DNA from: Parapristionchus giblindavisi
Taxonomy: Eukaryota > Nematoda > Chromadorea > Rhabditida > Diplogasteridae
Length of the DNA: 64,000 bases
Reading direction: 5' to 3'
NCBI GenBank assembly: GCA_943737045.1
Contig: CALSFV010000001.1
Span: forward strand, 3,252,001-3,316,000
The notes beneath the pieces were generated by a model. The model ran no database searches. It was not told the DNA's origin and saw only the letters and a list, made by a program, of their open reading frames with translations. Every line of letters begins with the position of its first letter. Positions within the stretch are counted from its first letter, which is position 1. A program made the position numbers and the translations under genes. Below are positions 45,869 to 58,700 of this stretch, one piece after another.

Positions 45869-46403
45869 CAGGGTTGTGCGGAAAATATATTTCGGAAAAA
45901 ATTTCGGAAAACTTTTTTTCCGGTCTAAAATACCGGAAAAAAACCGGAAAAATCGGAAAAAACGGAAAATTTTATATTAAATGCATTTTCTTGAGTTTTA
46001 TCCAACAATTGCTTTCTGGAAACGATCAAAGCGAACATAGCAATGATCAAATATCATTTAGCAGCAAATGAAAAATAACAAACTTCCAAAAACATGAAAA
46101 AGAATAATGTGAAGCTTATAATCCTAGGAGTAGAATGTTCACGTTAAAGAACAACAACGGTATATACGTGATTGTTGGTCATTATTAGCGCATTGTGGGT
46201 AAGAACTATGACCGGTGACATAAAAAAGACTTTAAAAAATCTTCAAATGTTGTTTTTGATATCTCTTTTAGACTTTATACAGCATTTAATTTTTTCCGGT
46301 TTTCCGGTATTTTTCGGAAAATTTTCCGGTCGGAAAAATTTTCGAAAAGGGGTCGGAAAAACCGGAAAAATTTTCCGGTCGGAAAATTTTCCGCACAACC
46401 CTG
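45869..46403. mobile_element. hAT-type MITE (535 bp)
   Basis: Ends CAGGGTTGTGCGGAAAAT and complement, with an exact 8-bp target duplication ATAAATAT (45861-45868; 46404-46411). CAGGG ends and an 8-bp duplication are diagnostic of hAT. The sub-terminal regions are dense in CCGGAAAAA/TTTTCCGG repeats; there is no coding capacity. Confidence 0.92.
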
Positions 46404-46934
46404 ATAAATATGTATTCACTCCAACTCCCATTAGCCTTATATGTACATAGTGAACAAACGTGACTACAAAAATCGATAAACCTGACCGGAATTTGAAAAC
46501 CGATAACCTAGCTATTCGACCTATGAATTTGAATATGAATATGAATTGAATATTGAAATAACTTGAGTTGTGTTTTGTGAAGTGTATTGTTTAACGTAGA
46601 CAGGAAGTGAGGCTTCCATTCCTAGTGTTTATGACTGAGTGTGAAACACATACTTACTACTTATCATTATTTATATTTATTAACACTGATTAAGATTAGT
46701 ATAGTACTGAAGTTTTTAGTGTCATAAATGGTGGTTCTTCTTTCCACAGGCAGTTTTCTTTCATCTTTTGATCAGCAAGTGTGTGTTCTTTACTATCAGA
46801 GCAGCTACGCTCGGATACTTTCGAATAGTGAGTATTCAAAAAGCGAGAAATAATACAGAGACGAAGTAACCCGCGAAGATCTCGCTCAAATTTCGCCCGT
46901 ATTTGCTTTTATTGAAGGCTAACTTGTGTAATGT

Positions 46935-47110
46935 CTCCTGGGGCTCGGTAAGACTCGAGCATTTTGACCCCCCCCCCCCCCCCCCCCCCCCCCCGGACAT
47001 TCGCCAAGACTTTCGATCTGGGCCTCAATACTTTCATCATAGACACATACCGGGGGGAGACCGATGAAAGTTATAGTGAAAATGCTCTTGGGCTCAAACC
47101 CGGCTCACAT
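46935..47110. mobile_element. Left-end fragment of the GAGACCGGCTC family with a 27-C run
   Basis: GGCTCGGTAAGACTCGAGC matches the left end of 21614-25439. A homopolymer of 27 C (46968-46994) replaces the CCCCCTGCC of the other copy. The terminal TTAA is not preserved. Confidence 0.65.
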
Positions 47111-47394
47111 AAGTTTCATAAAATAAAAAAATTGAAAAATTCATAACTTTTCAACCGTGATAACTAGGAATTTTATTTCTTTTTATTTGTGAATAACATA
47201 TCATGCACTCTTATAAACACTCCTGAACAATAATATCATATCGTTCTGAATATGTTTTTTCGTGTCTGATTTTCAGATTTTTCTCCTTCTATCCTCGTTG
47301 AACAGATAGCGCAAGCAATGACATAGTACATATTGTAGCCCTGACAATTCTGTACATAGTGGTCACATTCCCTTGGCAATCCAAGTTTTCAGGG

Positions 47395-48711
47395 TCATCG
47401 ATAATTGCTACCGAATGTGAGATATGTGTAAAATGCAAAAATCGAAAATGAAATTTCTCTAAATTCGCAAGAGTAAGAGGTAGCTTTATTATGTCATTTT
47501 ACTCGTAGTGATGTGTGTACATAGGAAAAATATATAAATAGAGTCGGACTACATTTTAAAAAAATTTAGAAAAATAATTATTTTATTTTTATTTCCCACA
47601 TTCAGTCGACCGTCAAGGCAAGTTGATTCATAGGGCGGATGGTGGCTGATGCATGTGCGTTTGCAGAAACGACTGCAACGTGAAGAATCGTCGTTTCGCA
47701 GATCTCGAATTTATTTTTTTAATAATTAAACTTGAATATTTATATGTTTCTTTCATATAAATCGGTTGGGAGGTAGCGTACTACATCCAAAGCATTCTTA
47801 TCAGTAGGAGTGTACACTATTGTATTACCGTAATCGTCAGGAATCACGAATTAATTTTTTTTCAGTCGACCCTTGATTTTAAGCCATGAAAACCATGACC
47901 CCGGGTTCATGGTTGAGAATTTCTGAGGCCGAAAATTCATGATGATCCCAGATCAAATACTATTTGGCATTATATCAACAGTGAGCCAACATTTGTTTTT
48001 CTGGATACCATACCCCGAACTACCGTAAAAAATGCTACCGTACCATATAATAATCTGGTGAAATTCTCGGAAAATCCGTTTGTGTGTATTACGATTACGG
48101 TAGTTCGGGGTATGGTATCCAGAAAAACAAATGTTGGCTCACTGTTGATATAATGCCAAATAGTATTTGATCTGGGATCATCATGAATTTTCGGCCTCAG
48201 AAATTCTCAACCATGAACCCGGGGTCATGGCTGAAAATCAAGGGTCGACTGAAAAAAAATTAATTCGCGATTCCTGACGATTACGGTAATACAATAGCGT
48301 ACACTCCTACTGATAAAAATGGTACAGCTTTGGATGTAGTACGCTACCTCCCAACCGATTTATATGAAAGAAACATAAAAATATTCAAGTTTAATTATTA
48401 AAAAAAATAAATTCGAGATCTGCGAAACGACGATTCTTCACGTTGCAGTCGTTTCTGCAAACGCACATGCATCAGCCACCATCCGCCCTATGAATCAACT
48501 TGCCTTGACGGTCGACTTAATGTGGGAGTTGAAAAAAATAAAAATAAAATAATTATTTTTCTAAATATTTTTAAAATGTAGTCCGACTATTTATATATTT
48601 TTCCTATGTACGCACATCACTACGAGTAAAATGACATAATAAAGCTACCTCTTACTCTTGCGAATTTAGAGAAATTTAATTTTCGATTTTTGCATTTTAC
48701 ACATACAGTAG
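47395..48711. mobile_element. Palindrome of the TACTGATAAAAATGG family, right side truncated
   Basis: Arms meet near 48050 and share GGAGTGTACACTATTG, CCATGACCCCGGG and complement. It continues leftward into the 46935 fragment, as in 21614-25439. On the right the mirrored sequence stops at the TA where the 48706 element begins. Confidence 0.7.
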
Positions 48712-49445
48712 ACGACAAAATTATATCATATTTCAGTATTCCCGTCATAAAATGCTTAAAAGTGGTCAAATCTTTCCCAATTTTTTACAGGTGATAATTA
48801 CTCCATATATGGTTCTTTCGGCAATTACTTGTTGAGATATCGCAAAAGAAAAAAATGTTAAAAATTATTTTGTCAAAATTGTGAAATTGGCGTTTTTTGT
48901 TTAATTTTCTAAAAATTTTTATTTTATACTTGTTCGTTTTACTTCATGTTACCATTCATTATTTTATGATTTAGAGTATGGGTAGGCTTCGTGGAGCAGC
49001 TCGTTTAACATGGCACCAGCAAAATACGATGGTATGAGGAGCCCAAAGAGGGGACACATAAGTGCAGCTTTCGCAGCAATTAAACTTGTTTCCAATCAAC
49101 GATTTTCCAAGTTCCTTACCCGTCACAGACCTGGAAACTTTCCAGGAGCAATTATTGGAGCAGTTAAACTTCATAGACTCGCCATGTCCTCGATCGCAGC
49201 CTCCTGTGGGCGCAACGAAATAACAACCAAATGTCTACAAACGCTGTCAAATCGATCTCCCAGCCACCTGGAGACCCCAACGTTGCCCTACACACTACTC
49301 AAAGTAGTCTGAATGATGCTGGAGTCTATACTCATTGCCCGGTTAAGAAGTCGTTCATCGGTCCATAAAATCAGGCATGAAAAAGTGAAGTTTGTATGCG
49401 CGTATCGACACCGGGGACCAGCAGAGTTGCGAAACGTGCCCGACT
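48706..49445 (+). mobile_element. Tc1-like element, 5' part, truncated on the right
   Basis: Left end CAGTAGACGACAAAATTATA follows TA (48704-48705). From 48976 the plus strand has N-terminal transposase text (MGRLRGAARLTW) with stops, then LNDAGVYTHCPVKKSFIGP at about 49308-49364, a Tc1-type DNA-binding domain motif. The catalytic part and the right end are replaced by the 49453 fragment. Confidence 0.65.
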
Positions 49446-49452
49446 GTTCATG

Positions 49453-49597
49453 CGGTGATATTAATATTATCTGATGATACAACGATCATAGCCAATGAAA
49501 TGTATTAAAATAATTTATTCACCGATGCGGCATGATGCGGCACGCAGCGGGCCGAAGCATGCCGCGGATGCCCTCGTTTCGCGCACGTGCGGGACTG
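49453..49597. mobile_element. End fragment of a CAGTCCCGCACG element
   Basis: Inverted relative to 36133-36285; ends GCACGTGCGGGACTG next to TA (49598-49599). Confidence 0.6.
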
Positions 49598-49599
49598 TA

Positions 49600-50010
49600 C
49601 AACTCATTTTCAGGGTATATAAGGCTCATTTTATGCGAAAGATTGAAAAAAAATCGACATTATTTCGAAACTATATAAAAAAGATATTGTGAGGGCACCC
49701 TAAATGTATGATGACAACTATTTGCATACTTTGTCTATTCATTAGCGCTTGTCTTTCATATGCAAATAGTTCTTATACGATCGGAACTCATTCATGGTTC
49801 TCATTCGACATAGTGCCGAAAAAAATATCACGATGAAATATAGTACCATCATGGAAGTTGACCAGCTACACTGTGTGCGAAAGGACTGCGAGTGGATCGA
49901 TCGCTGCCACGTTGAAATTAATCAATAATTGCTGATCAGCACCGTTTCAAAGTAAATAAATAAGACCAACTTGTAATGATTGTACAGCTTTGTGTAACGA
50001 GTTGGCGAAC
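49600..50010. other. AT-rich spacer
   Basis: No exon or element boundary supported. Confidence 0.3.
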
Positions 50011-50186
50011 ATGCACTGAGAGCAAACTTACCTGGCAAATCGTTAGCCACACCCATTTGCCTGGCAAACGATTTGCCAGAAATCAGGAGTGGCCCATTTC
50101 AGGCAATCGATTTGCCCGCTTTATGGCTATAGGATTACATGTTTCTTTGAAAAGACTATGAGTTCTGAGCTATGTGCAAGGGTGTC

Positions 50187-50250
50187 CTGGTAGCGCAGTG
50201 GGTAGGGGGCTTGGCTAGTTCGCGGTGGGTTGGTGGTTCGGTTCCTTGTA
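50187..50250 (+). ncRNA. tRNA-like module
   Basis: TAGCGCAGTGGGTAGGGGGC (A-box region) and GGTGGTTCGGTTCC (weak B-box). Similar to the family I modules at 10680 and 12995. Confidence 0.45.
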
Positions 50251-50523
50251 TGTACATTCCCACTTATTCATGGCGATCTGAAGTTGTCACATCAGCTGTG
50301 ATCTTATTTCTCATTTTTGCTGATTTTTCTGCTGTTAATGAAAGTGAGTGGGTTACTTTAGTGAAATACTCAAGCAATCATGAGAGAAGAAAGATGATTT
50401 GAACTGCCAAAAGCCAATAAATTGAAAGTATACTATGTGTTTTCAATAAGATTCTACTAGAGTAGAACAACAATAGCGCTATCAAGTGATATAACGAAGT
50501 TTTAAAGCTGTAAAAGATTTGTG

Positions 50524-50585
50524 CTCCAAGTGGGAATCGAACTGGCGTGGGTGAGAAGCGCCTTCCCTGTTGTCTGACTACAGGG
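50524..50585 (-). ncRNA. tRNA-like module (B-box half)
   Basis: The reverse complement has CCAGTTCGATTCCCACTTGG, a good T-arm/B-box. The A-box half is poor. Confidence 0.4.
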
Positions 50586-51140
50586 TATCGATTTGCCCGT
50601 ATTTGGGCGAAACATAATAGCCCAAATTCTGGCTAAAGAGATTCGCCCGAATACAGGCAAATTGCTACATGAGTTCCACGATGGGGCAAATCATTTGCCC
50701 GAATATAGGCAACTTTGCTCTCAGTGCATTAAAAAATCACACTTTTTTTAAAAATCAGAATGTCTTCTCCGAAAAAAATTGAGAAAAAAAGTTAACAGAA
50801 GTGCTGTAGAAAGAAAAAAGATGAGAGAAGACTAGGACACGTTTTGCACCACCAATTTTGATTAATTGCAACTGTTATTCTAGAATCTTAACTTGATCAC
50901 AATAGACGAAGCAGAGTGGTCTAAACGTCTTTCGAGTGAGCAAAAATATCGTTAAAACTTCAAATGATTACATCTCGAGAACGGTTGGATAATATTTTTA
51001 ATGTTGGTTCGTTTCTGAATCCGCACGGCGAATTTTACTTCATTTGATAATAATAGCTCATGTAATTCACTTTTCACTTTCGATCTACAGCTCCGAAAAC
51101 GGTCGCTTTTTTGGTTCATTCTTTCATTTTCTTCGGGTAG

Positions 51141-51177
51141 CGTAACCCATATAGTTCTGTGAACTATATGGGTTACG
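51141..51177. repeat. Perfect short hairpin at the LINE 5' end
   Basis: CGTAACCCATATAGTTC is mirrored across TGT by GAACTATATGGGTTACG, directly before the first LINE-coding sequence. Confidence 0.8.
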
Positions 51178-51520
51178 CGTTGGGAATTCATTCTTTAAAA
51201 AAACGGGAGGGTCGTAAATTCACCTGGGTAGGACCAAATGGATCAGTTAGGAATGAAATTGATTATGCGCTTTATTCCAAATCATTGGGTGTGAAAGATG
51301 TTACAACTATTAATAGATTTCATTTTGTTTCTGACCACCGCTTGTTAGTGGTCAAAATAAATTATCTGACGCATATTCGCAAGCAATTTAAAGGAGCGCA
51401 ATCTTTCAAGATGGATCGGCAGGTCTTTGAGGGTTCACTTGAACGCGAATTGAATGGTAATGTAAACTTGACGTATGATGAGGTAGTTAACGCTATTAAT
51501 CATGCTGCGAATGACGCTAA

Positions 51521-51956
51521 CAAGGGGATGGTCGCAACTGGTCCTGGCCATATGAGATAGCAATAACATTACTAGGATCAGATTTCGATGCTGATTACGA
51601 ATCCGTTTTCAGAAAGTGCCTAATCGACCTGATTTTCGAGAAAATCGATATTTTAATTAGGAAATTCGTGTGGTTTCCTGCGCAAACCGTCCGGGTTTGC
51701 TGATGAACTCATCTATAAACTCTCGCAATAGTTTAACTTACATTTTCGGATCTTTCCGATGCGATCCAGATTGTTTGTGAAGGAAACTACACGACTTTTC
51801 GAATTAACAAGCCAAATTTCAATACCGATTTTCTCGGAAATGAAGTCGATTTTTTTTTTACTTTCTGAAAACGGATTCGTAATCAGCATCGAAAACTGAT
51901 CCTAGTCATGTTATTGCCATCTGATATGGCCAGGACCAGTTGCGACCATCCCCTTG
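51521..51956. mobile_element. TAA-flanked CAAGGG foldback inside the LINE
   Basis: Ends CAAGGGGATGGTCGCAACTG and complement; TAA duplicated (51518-51520; 51957-51959). Skipping the element plus one TAA gives a continuous LINE frame (NDA|KIGRVASRR). Shares GATGCTGATTACGAATCC with 60908-61326. Confidence 0.85.
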
Positions 51957-52672
51957 TAAGATAGGAAGAGTAGCTTCAAGGAGAATTTCCCCTAAGACGC
52001 TTGCGCTTATCAAGAAAAGATGTAATCTTAAAAGAACTGGCGGGGGACCGGCACATGTAGATTGGGTACTGACTAATAGGATGCTTAGACAAAGTTGGAG
52101 AGAAGACAGAGAGCGGAGACTGATAGACGTGGTCAATAATGCCATTGAGAGAGGTAGAAGCTGGAAAAAAGCAAAGGATTCGGAAGGAGTGGGGAAAAAG
52201 CTAGTATCTAAAATAAGGCGTTCAGACGGTGTAATGGTCTCAGGGAATGACCAAATTGCTTCGGTTTTTCAAGATTTTTATAATGAATTGTACCAGGGAG
52301 ATGGAGGGGCTGGGTATGTTGTGAGGAAAGTGGAAGATGAGTGGTTACCTTTAACGGTTGAGGAAGTCAGGGTTACATTAAGTGGATTCAAATCGGGTAA
52401 AGCACCAGGGAAAGATGGGGTTACTGGGGAAATGTTAAGATTGGGATCAAATTTGCTCGCACCAATAATCACAAATATTTTTAATGAGTGTCTTTCGGGG
52501 AAAATTCCAAAGGGTTTTGGGGATGGAAAAACAATTCTTTTACCAAAATCGGGAGACAGTGCTAATGTTAAGAATTTCAGACCTATAACTTTATTGCCTG
52601 TCATGCAGAAAGCGCTAACCGGTATACTTAATCGTAGAGCCGCTTCGGTGTTAGATACGGTACGTAGTCAAA

Positions 52673-53631
52673 GTATGTCAAAGTTTATGGCCCTGTCCCT
52701 AAATGTACTGTAGATATTCAGATGGCAATTGATTGTATTTCTGAGTGGAGCAGCCTATGGAATATGACCTTGTCACCATCTAAATGCACTGTTATGCACT
52801 TTGGTCCACTTAAGAATAGAACCACTTATATCCTTAACGGTCACCCCTTATCTGCCAGTTCAATTATTAAGGACTTAGGTGTTTTCATGACCCCTAATCT
52901 TACCTTTAACCATCACATTTCTGTTATCTCAAATAAGGCCCGAACCATGATTAATATGATGTTCAAATCCATTTATTCTAACTCACCTCATTTGTTCGTC
53001 AAGGCATATTGTGTTTACATCCGTCCCCTCCTAGAGTCGTCACCTATCATTTTCAATCCAACCACCAAATTGTTGACCAATACTCTTGAAGATGTCCAGA
53101 GAAATTTTTCTCGTAGGCTTTTCTTCCGTTGCAAATTGCCCCCGTCCAATCATATCGAAAGAAATTCTTACTTGAATCTGCCGACCCTTGAATATCGACG
53201 ATGTATTAGAGATTTACAATTTATTCATAGTACCATTCATGGCCATTACGAGTACGACTATTCAAACCTTTTTGTTGTATCACCTCTTAACCGCGATCAC
53301 AGATTTTCCCATCCTTACCGTATATCTCTCCCTTATCGTAGTAATTCAACATTATCTACCTGTGCATCTAGAGTAATAGATATATGGAACTCTTTACCCA
53401 CCGAATTAGTTGCATCCTCACCATCCCCATTCCGTGCAGGGCTAGTTAAGATCTCCCCTGATATAATTATCCCTTTTTCCAAGATTCGCCAGTAGCTCCC
53501 AAACTGCCACTGTACCCAAAAACCCTCACCGATATCGCTACATTAGCGACGGACATCCATCAATCCCTTTTATGTCACTATTTCCCTGTTTCGTATATTA
53601 TGATGGAATAAAGAAAGAAGAAAGAAAGAAA
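52673..53631 (+). mobile_element. CR1/L2-like LINE 3' fragment inserted in the RTE-like LINE
   Basis: A 9-bp direct repeat GTAGTCAAA (52664-52672; 53632-53640) brackets a 959-bp insert ending in a GAAA-rich tail (AATAAAGAAAGAAG...). The open frame at 52722-53495 matches the C-terminal part of CR1/jockey-type ORF2 after the RT core (SPSKCTVMHFG, KDLGVFMTPNLTFNHHI, YCVYIRPLLESSPIIFNP, IDIWNSLPTELV). The frame is intact to a stop at 53493-53495, so the insertion is relatively recent. 5' truncation is normal for target-primed reverse transcription. Confidence 0.88.
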
Positions 53632-54804
53632 GTAGTCAAAATCAAATGGGTTTTAGGTCTGCTCATTCAACTTTAGATGCTATTTTCACCTTAAACAGCG
53701 TCATAGCTAACTGTAGGGAATATAATTTACCAATTTACTTGCTGTTCCTAGATATTGCTAAAGCATTTGATTCTATCAACACAAAATCGGTATTAGAATC
53801 ATTACAAAAACAAGGAATTCATCCACAATTTGTTTCTTTTCTTTATCAATTAGGCGCTACATCTAATAACAATATTGTTATAAATGGGGAAGAGTACCCT
53901 ATTCGAGTAGGTCGCGGAGTAAGGCAGGGTGATTGTTTGTCGCCTCGTCTCTTCACTGCAGCCCTGGATGAGGCTTTTAGTTCACTTGATTGGTCAAGGA
54001 AGGGAATAAATATAAATGGGAGTTTTCTTTCTCACATTCTTTTCGCCGATGATGCATTTTTGATAAGTCATGATAGTAGACAAGTTCAGGTAATGGTACA
54101 TCAATTGGAAGGGGCTCTGAGTAAAGTGGGTTTGAGCATTAATGGGTCAAAAACTTTTGCGATGGCGTCTAATCCTGGTAGAAGAGACGTTGTTGTTGGG
54201 GGAAATAAAGTTAAAATAGTTCAAAAATGTGTTTACTTGGGGCAGGAGGTAACATTGGATAATGGGAGATTCAATGGGGAAATAGATAGAAGAATAAGGG
54301 CTGGTATCTTCTCTTTTAATCAATATAGGGCTTTTTTCTCTAATCGTCAAATTCCAATGCACAATAAAAAAACGGTTGTTTGAGGGCACGGTCTTACCTG
54401 CTATGATGTATGCTTCAGAAACCTGGTGTTTGACCTCTCGCCAGGAAAATAAAATCGCTGTGGCACAGCGCAGACTAGAGCGTTGCATGTTAGGAATATC
54501 ATTACTCGATAGAAAGCCGAATGACTGGGTGAGAGCACGGACCGGGCTGACGGACTTCGTCCAGTGCTACAGATTGAGACGGTGGCGATGGGCTGCCCGC
54601 TTATCTTCACTTGATCCTGACAGATGGTCGAGAAGAGTGTTGGAATGGCACCCACAAGGGCCAAAGCGATCAAGAGGAAGACCCGAATTGAGATGGAAGG
54701 ATGAATTCGTGAAGATAGTCGGGCCAGGCTTTACAGATCCGGTGACCCACCGCTTAGTTGATCTCGATAAAGTGTGTAAATGTAACAATGTAAAAATGAA
54801 ATGA

Positions 54805-55709
54805 ACCTACTGACTACTTCATATCAGATAAAGTTATGACGATAGATCAGTAAAAAACAAAAATCGATAATCAGCTAGATCTTGTTTCGAGACCACAAAC
54901 ATTCGACTTATGCATACATTCTAAATTTGGGAAAAATCAATGAATAACGTCGATATTCAACCAAGATTGAATCCGTCTTCACAATTATTTATACAAGTCC
55001 GAGTTCAACGATTTTTCGTACGAATATGAATATGTACAAACACAAAAACAGTATTTAGTTTCTTATAAGAATCGATCAATAAACAAAAAAGGGCGGAGCC
55101 ATGCTCAATAAGCAAAGAAGAAATCAATAATATAAAGATAGGAATGGACAAAAGATAAATCATCGCTGAGGTGTACATGAATAAATGAAAAGATCAATTA
55201 ATAAAATCAATCAATTAATCAATAATGAGCATAATACAGTTGGGTGAATAGACTAGTGCGAGGAGAGGAATACAAACAACAATATATTGATTGATCCACC
55301 CGGACAAACTTGTTGAGAGCAGGTTACGGTAGTGGTTGTGTAATTGATCACGAGAATCGATCGAGTTTTGCGAAAGTATAACAATCAATATGAGCGAGAT
55401 TACGGTAGGGTTTGTTCGTGTCAGGAGTTAGTTTAGAGTACGGTAGTAGAAGTATTCGAAGTGGTAAGGAATATACAGGGAGTGAGGTCGAACCGAATTG
55501 AAGTAATTGATAAAGTAGAAGACTACAGTATACTGTTAGAGATGTATAATCAATGACCAGTCAATCAATAAATGAAGGAGAAATCAATCGATAAAATGTA
55601 TTCTCTGCGAGACAGATTAACAGATACTTAAATGATGGCATTAACAGTAAAATAGAGAGTGAAATGGATAGATCAATCAATCAATAATTGGGGAGGATTT
55701 ATCGATTGA
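54805..55709. other. Spacer between the LINE and the LPGAT1-like gene
   Basis: AT-rich with many TGATTGATT/AATCAATCA motifs. It would include the 3' UTR of the minus-strand acyltransferase gene near 55600-55709. No other feature seen. Confidence 0.4.
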
Positions 55710-58700
55710 TTAGAAGAAGAACGATGTAAGGGAAGAGAAAATATAGGAAGATAAGGGACGAATCCATAGGGAGTAATGGGCGTAATAGAGGCACATCCAA
55801 AAGACTTGAGAACATAGAATAGTCCATGTGTTTACCTGAATATTAATCAATAAATTGATAAAGATGAAGAATCATTCAATAATAAGAACAACAGGAACAC
55901 GATCAATTTCAGTATGTGTGGAGCCCCAAAATAGAAATAAATATTGTTGAATGATTAATATAACAAGACCAGTTTTTTTAATATTTGAAATAATCGATAC
56001 CGTAATCTTTCTAGAAGGACCGGGGAATTCTCCACTTCTATAGTATTTATCCAATAGATCATCTTTAGTCTTATACATATCATATAGAGCTTCCTTCAAT
56101 TTGGATTCATCTGCCCATTCAGGACGAACTCTGAAATAATATTTATATTATTATTCAAAAACTAAAATACACATAAAGATTACATTAGAATACTACAGCT
56201 TACAAAGTAAGTTACTCATACAATAGGCAACTTCATCTCTCACCAGTATATATTATTTAGAGCTATTTTTATATCATATATATCGAATGAAACTCAATAA
56301 TAGCTGAACTAATCAATAAATCAATAATTGCTTACTTGTGAATCTTGAAATGGAGTCCAATTCTGTTTGTATCCAATGGCCATTCTCCCATTAGAGCACT
56401 TCCTGCATATAATAATTAATCATCAATCAATCACATTACGTTCCGAATTGAGGGAACTGCTTAATTTACCTATCATAACTACAGTAATCATGACAACTCT
56501 GATACAAATACTAAAGCTACAGTAATCGTTCTCGACATATTTCCTTCGCATTCATATAAATCTCTATACATTCATAATTGTCATATCTCATATGATATCA
56601 AAGATACATCAAACTAACCAATATCGGCAACGATTCCTTTGGGATAACCGAGTGTAGCATCGATGATATACTCAATGGGAGGACCTCCACCACAAATTGA
56701 GATCGAGGAATCATCTGATTATAGATATTATTATCCATTTCATTTATTGCTATTTCAAGGGATGAAAAAATAGTTTGAATAGAGACTTGATCAATTATTC
56801 AACTATGTTAATATTATGCGATAATCCATTTTTCAAATTGATATTTTAATGAGATATCAATAATAGTTAAAAGTAATAACCTACCACTTTTAGGTGCACA
56901 GACTTGCATTACAGCATGGGCAGCTCCAGTTCTTGGATAAGCACAATGACGAAGGGGAGATAATCCATTCTTATCTGCGAAACGTGATGCTGACTCACGA
57001 ATCATAAACAAACGAGATCCTATAAAGATAATGTCATTCAAAGAAAAGGGGCGGGGCATAAATCAATCAATAATATATTCTAATCTACAAAACAGTTTAC
57101 CACTGAAAAATAAAGTAACATAATGCACCGTAGGAATACAGTACCCATGATGCATGATAATTAACTTACCCTCAGGGTACATAACAATCCATCCATAGTT
57201 GAAACTCCAGAAATAGTCTTTGAGATGTTTTCTGCAATAAAAAACGTTCAATTGAAAAGGTCAAATAAAGTGAAAGAGCCAGGCAGATACGGCCATTTTC
57301 AGTCAATCAAGTGAGAGTTTATAAAGCGTACTAATACTAATTAATAAATAAATGAATAAATCAATAACCTGAATGTCTCTAATAATCTTTCTCTCTTCGT
57401 AGGTCCTCCATTAACGAAAAAGTTTCCATGACTAGTCCACATTACTCCCAAAGGAGTGTACTTCCAGATATTGTAGATCACCCACATCCACTATAAATCA
57501 ATCGATAAATCAATAAATCGATAAAGTGGTCGGAGCTAACCCTGCTGGGAACGGAAGATTTGTTGTGTAGACTGTTCATGAGAACAAAATGATCAATTAG
57601 TCCTAGATGATTTGCAAGGAAAAGAACACGTTTATCTTCTATTGAAGATATATCATCACCGTATTCAACTACTGAAAAATGATAATTTTTGATCTTTGAT
57701 CTCTGGAGATTGTCAAATTTAGGTCTTTAAATATCTTATAAAAAACAAACAAACAAAACGAGATAATGAAAATGTCCCAGTCAGTGATGATGTTTTTAAA
57801 TCAATAAATTTATACAATTACCGTACCCTGGAGGCCACAATACACTGACGCAGAGACCCAATGATCGTTGACGAAACGACACAATCGATTCTCTAATCGG
57901 AGGAACAAAGGCATACTGTAATATTACTGTAATTATCGATTTTTCATTTATTTCATCCATAAAGACTTCTGAAGTATCAGATTGGGTCACTAATGACGAA
58001 TAGATCAAAGATCACACCTCCAACAACGAATATGTACAACGAAAAAAACTACAACAGTGTTCAATTGATCAGTCCAAAGTACAAACTATTTACCACACAT
58101 GTCTTATCACCCTAATCATTATCAATACTAATCACTGAATTGAATTCCTTATAGTTAATGATCAAGTCCAAAGGTTACTCACACTCCCATGTAGTCCCTA
58201 ATAGCTCTCTCATCATTCCTACCATAAATGATTAATTGATCAAGACTTCATCAATCAAGACTTATTCTATCTAGACTACATGACTACTAGACATTGTACA
58301 CTTCTCATCTCTCAATAACATCATATAACTCTCCGTATCTCAATCGTCACAATAGTTCATCAGCTTCACTACACTGTATCAGTTCTAGTCATCGATCACC
58401 CCATCATCCATCACTTTTTAGAAGATCAAAGACAATAACACTTATCCTATCAATCAATCCATACTACACTACATTCTAAACTGATGACATCCAACAACAT
58501 TCCATGAAGAAACACCAATTCTTTCAAAAACTTGCAGATTCAAATGATATGAAAACAAAACATGGAAGAGTTTACAATCTCGTTCGCAAAGGATAAGCGT
58601 CTAACCCAATCAATCAATATCAATCAATAATCTCCGATCTACCGTACCTTATGAGTATGAGTGGAGTGAGGAGGGTGAAGGTGGCTGTACACGCGATTGG

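Larger units (their letters stand above)
50014..50725. mobile_element. CACTCACAG-type element, family II, with two opposed tRNA-like modules
   Basis: Ends CACTGAGAGCAAACTTACC and complement. Clusters of TTTGCC...GGCAAA short palindromes flank a plus-strand tRNA-like module (50187-50250) and a minus-strand one (50524-50585). A target duplication is uncertain: AT on both sides if the ends are extended by one base. Confidence 0.7.
51180..54804 (+). mobile_element. 5'-truncated RTE-like LINE with two nested insertions
   Basis: Non-LTR retrotransposons encode an AP-type endonuclease and reverse transcriptase. Seen here: the endonuclease end (KFTWVGPNGSVRNEIDYAL, then SDHRLL) at 51210-51370, and RT start text (SGKAPGKDGVTGEML, NFRPITLLPVMQK) at 52390-52620. 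The RT core follows at 53646-54380 (LPIYLLFLDIAKAFDSI, GVRQGDCLSPRLF, HILFADDAFLI), then a C-terminal domain (YASETWCL, RRLERCMLG, RGRPELRWKDEF) to a stop at 54804. FADDAFLI keeps the catalytic Asp pair. Frameshifts occur in A-homopolymers near 51197 and 54370, and two insertions (51521-51956; 52673-53631) interrupt it. About 2.2 kb of original LINE remains. The RTE affinity is from the C-terminal motif pattern. Confidence 0.85.

Noticed and set aside
9660..50585. The tRNA-like sequences as functional tRNA genes
   Set aside because: All lie inside foldback or CACTCACAG elements, acceptor stems do not pair well, and several occur as decayed mirrored pairs.
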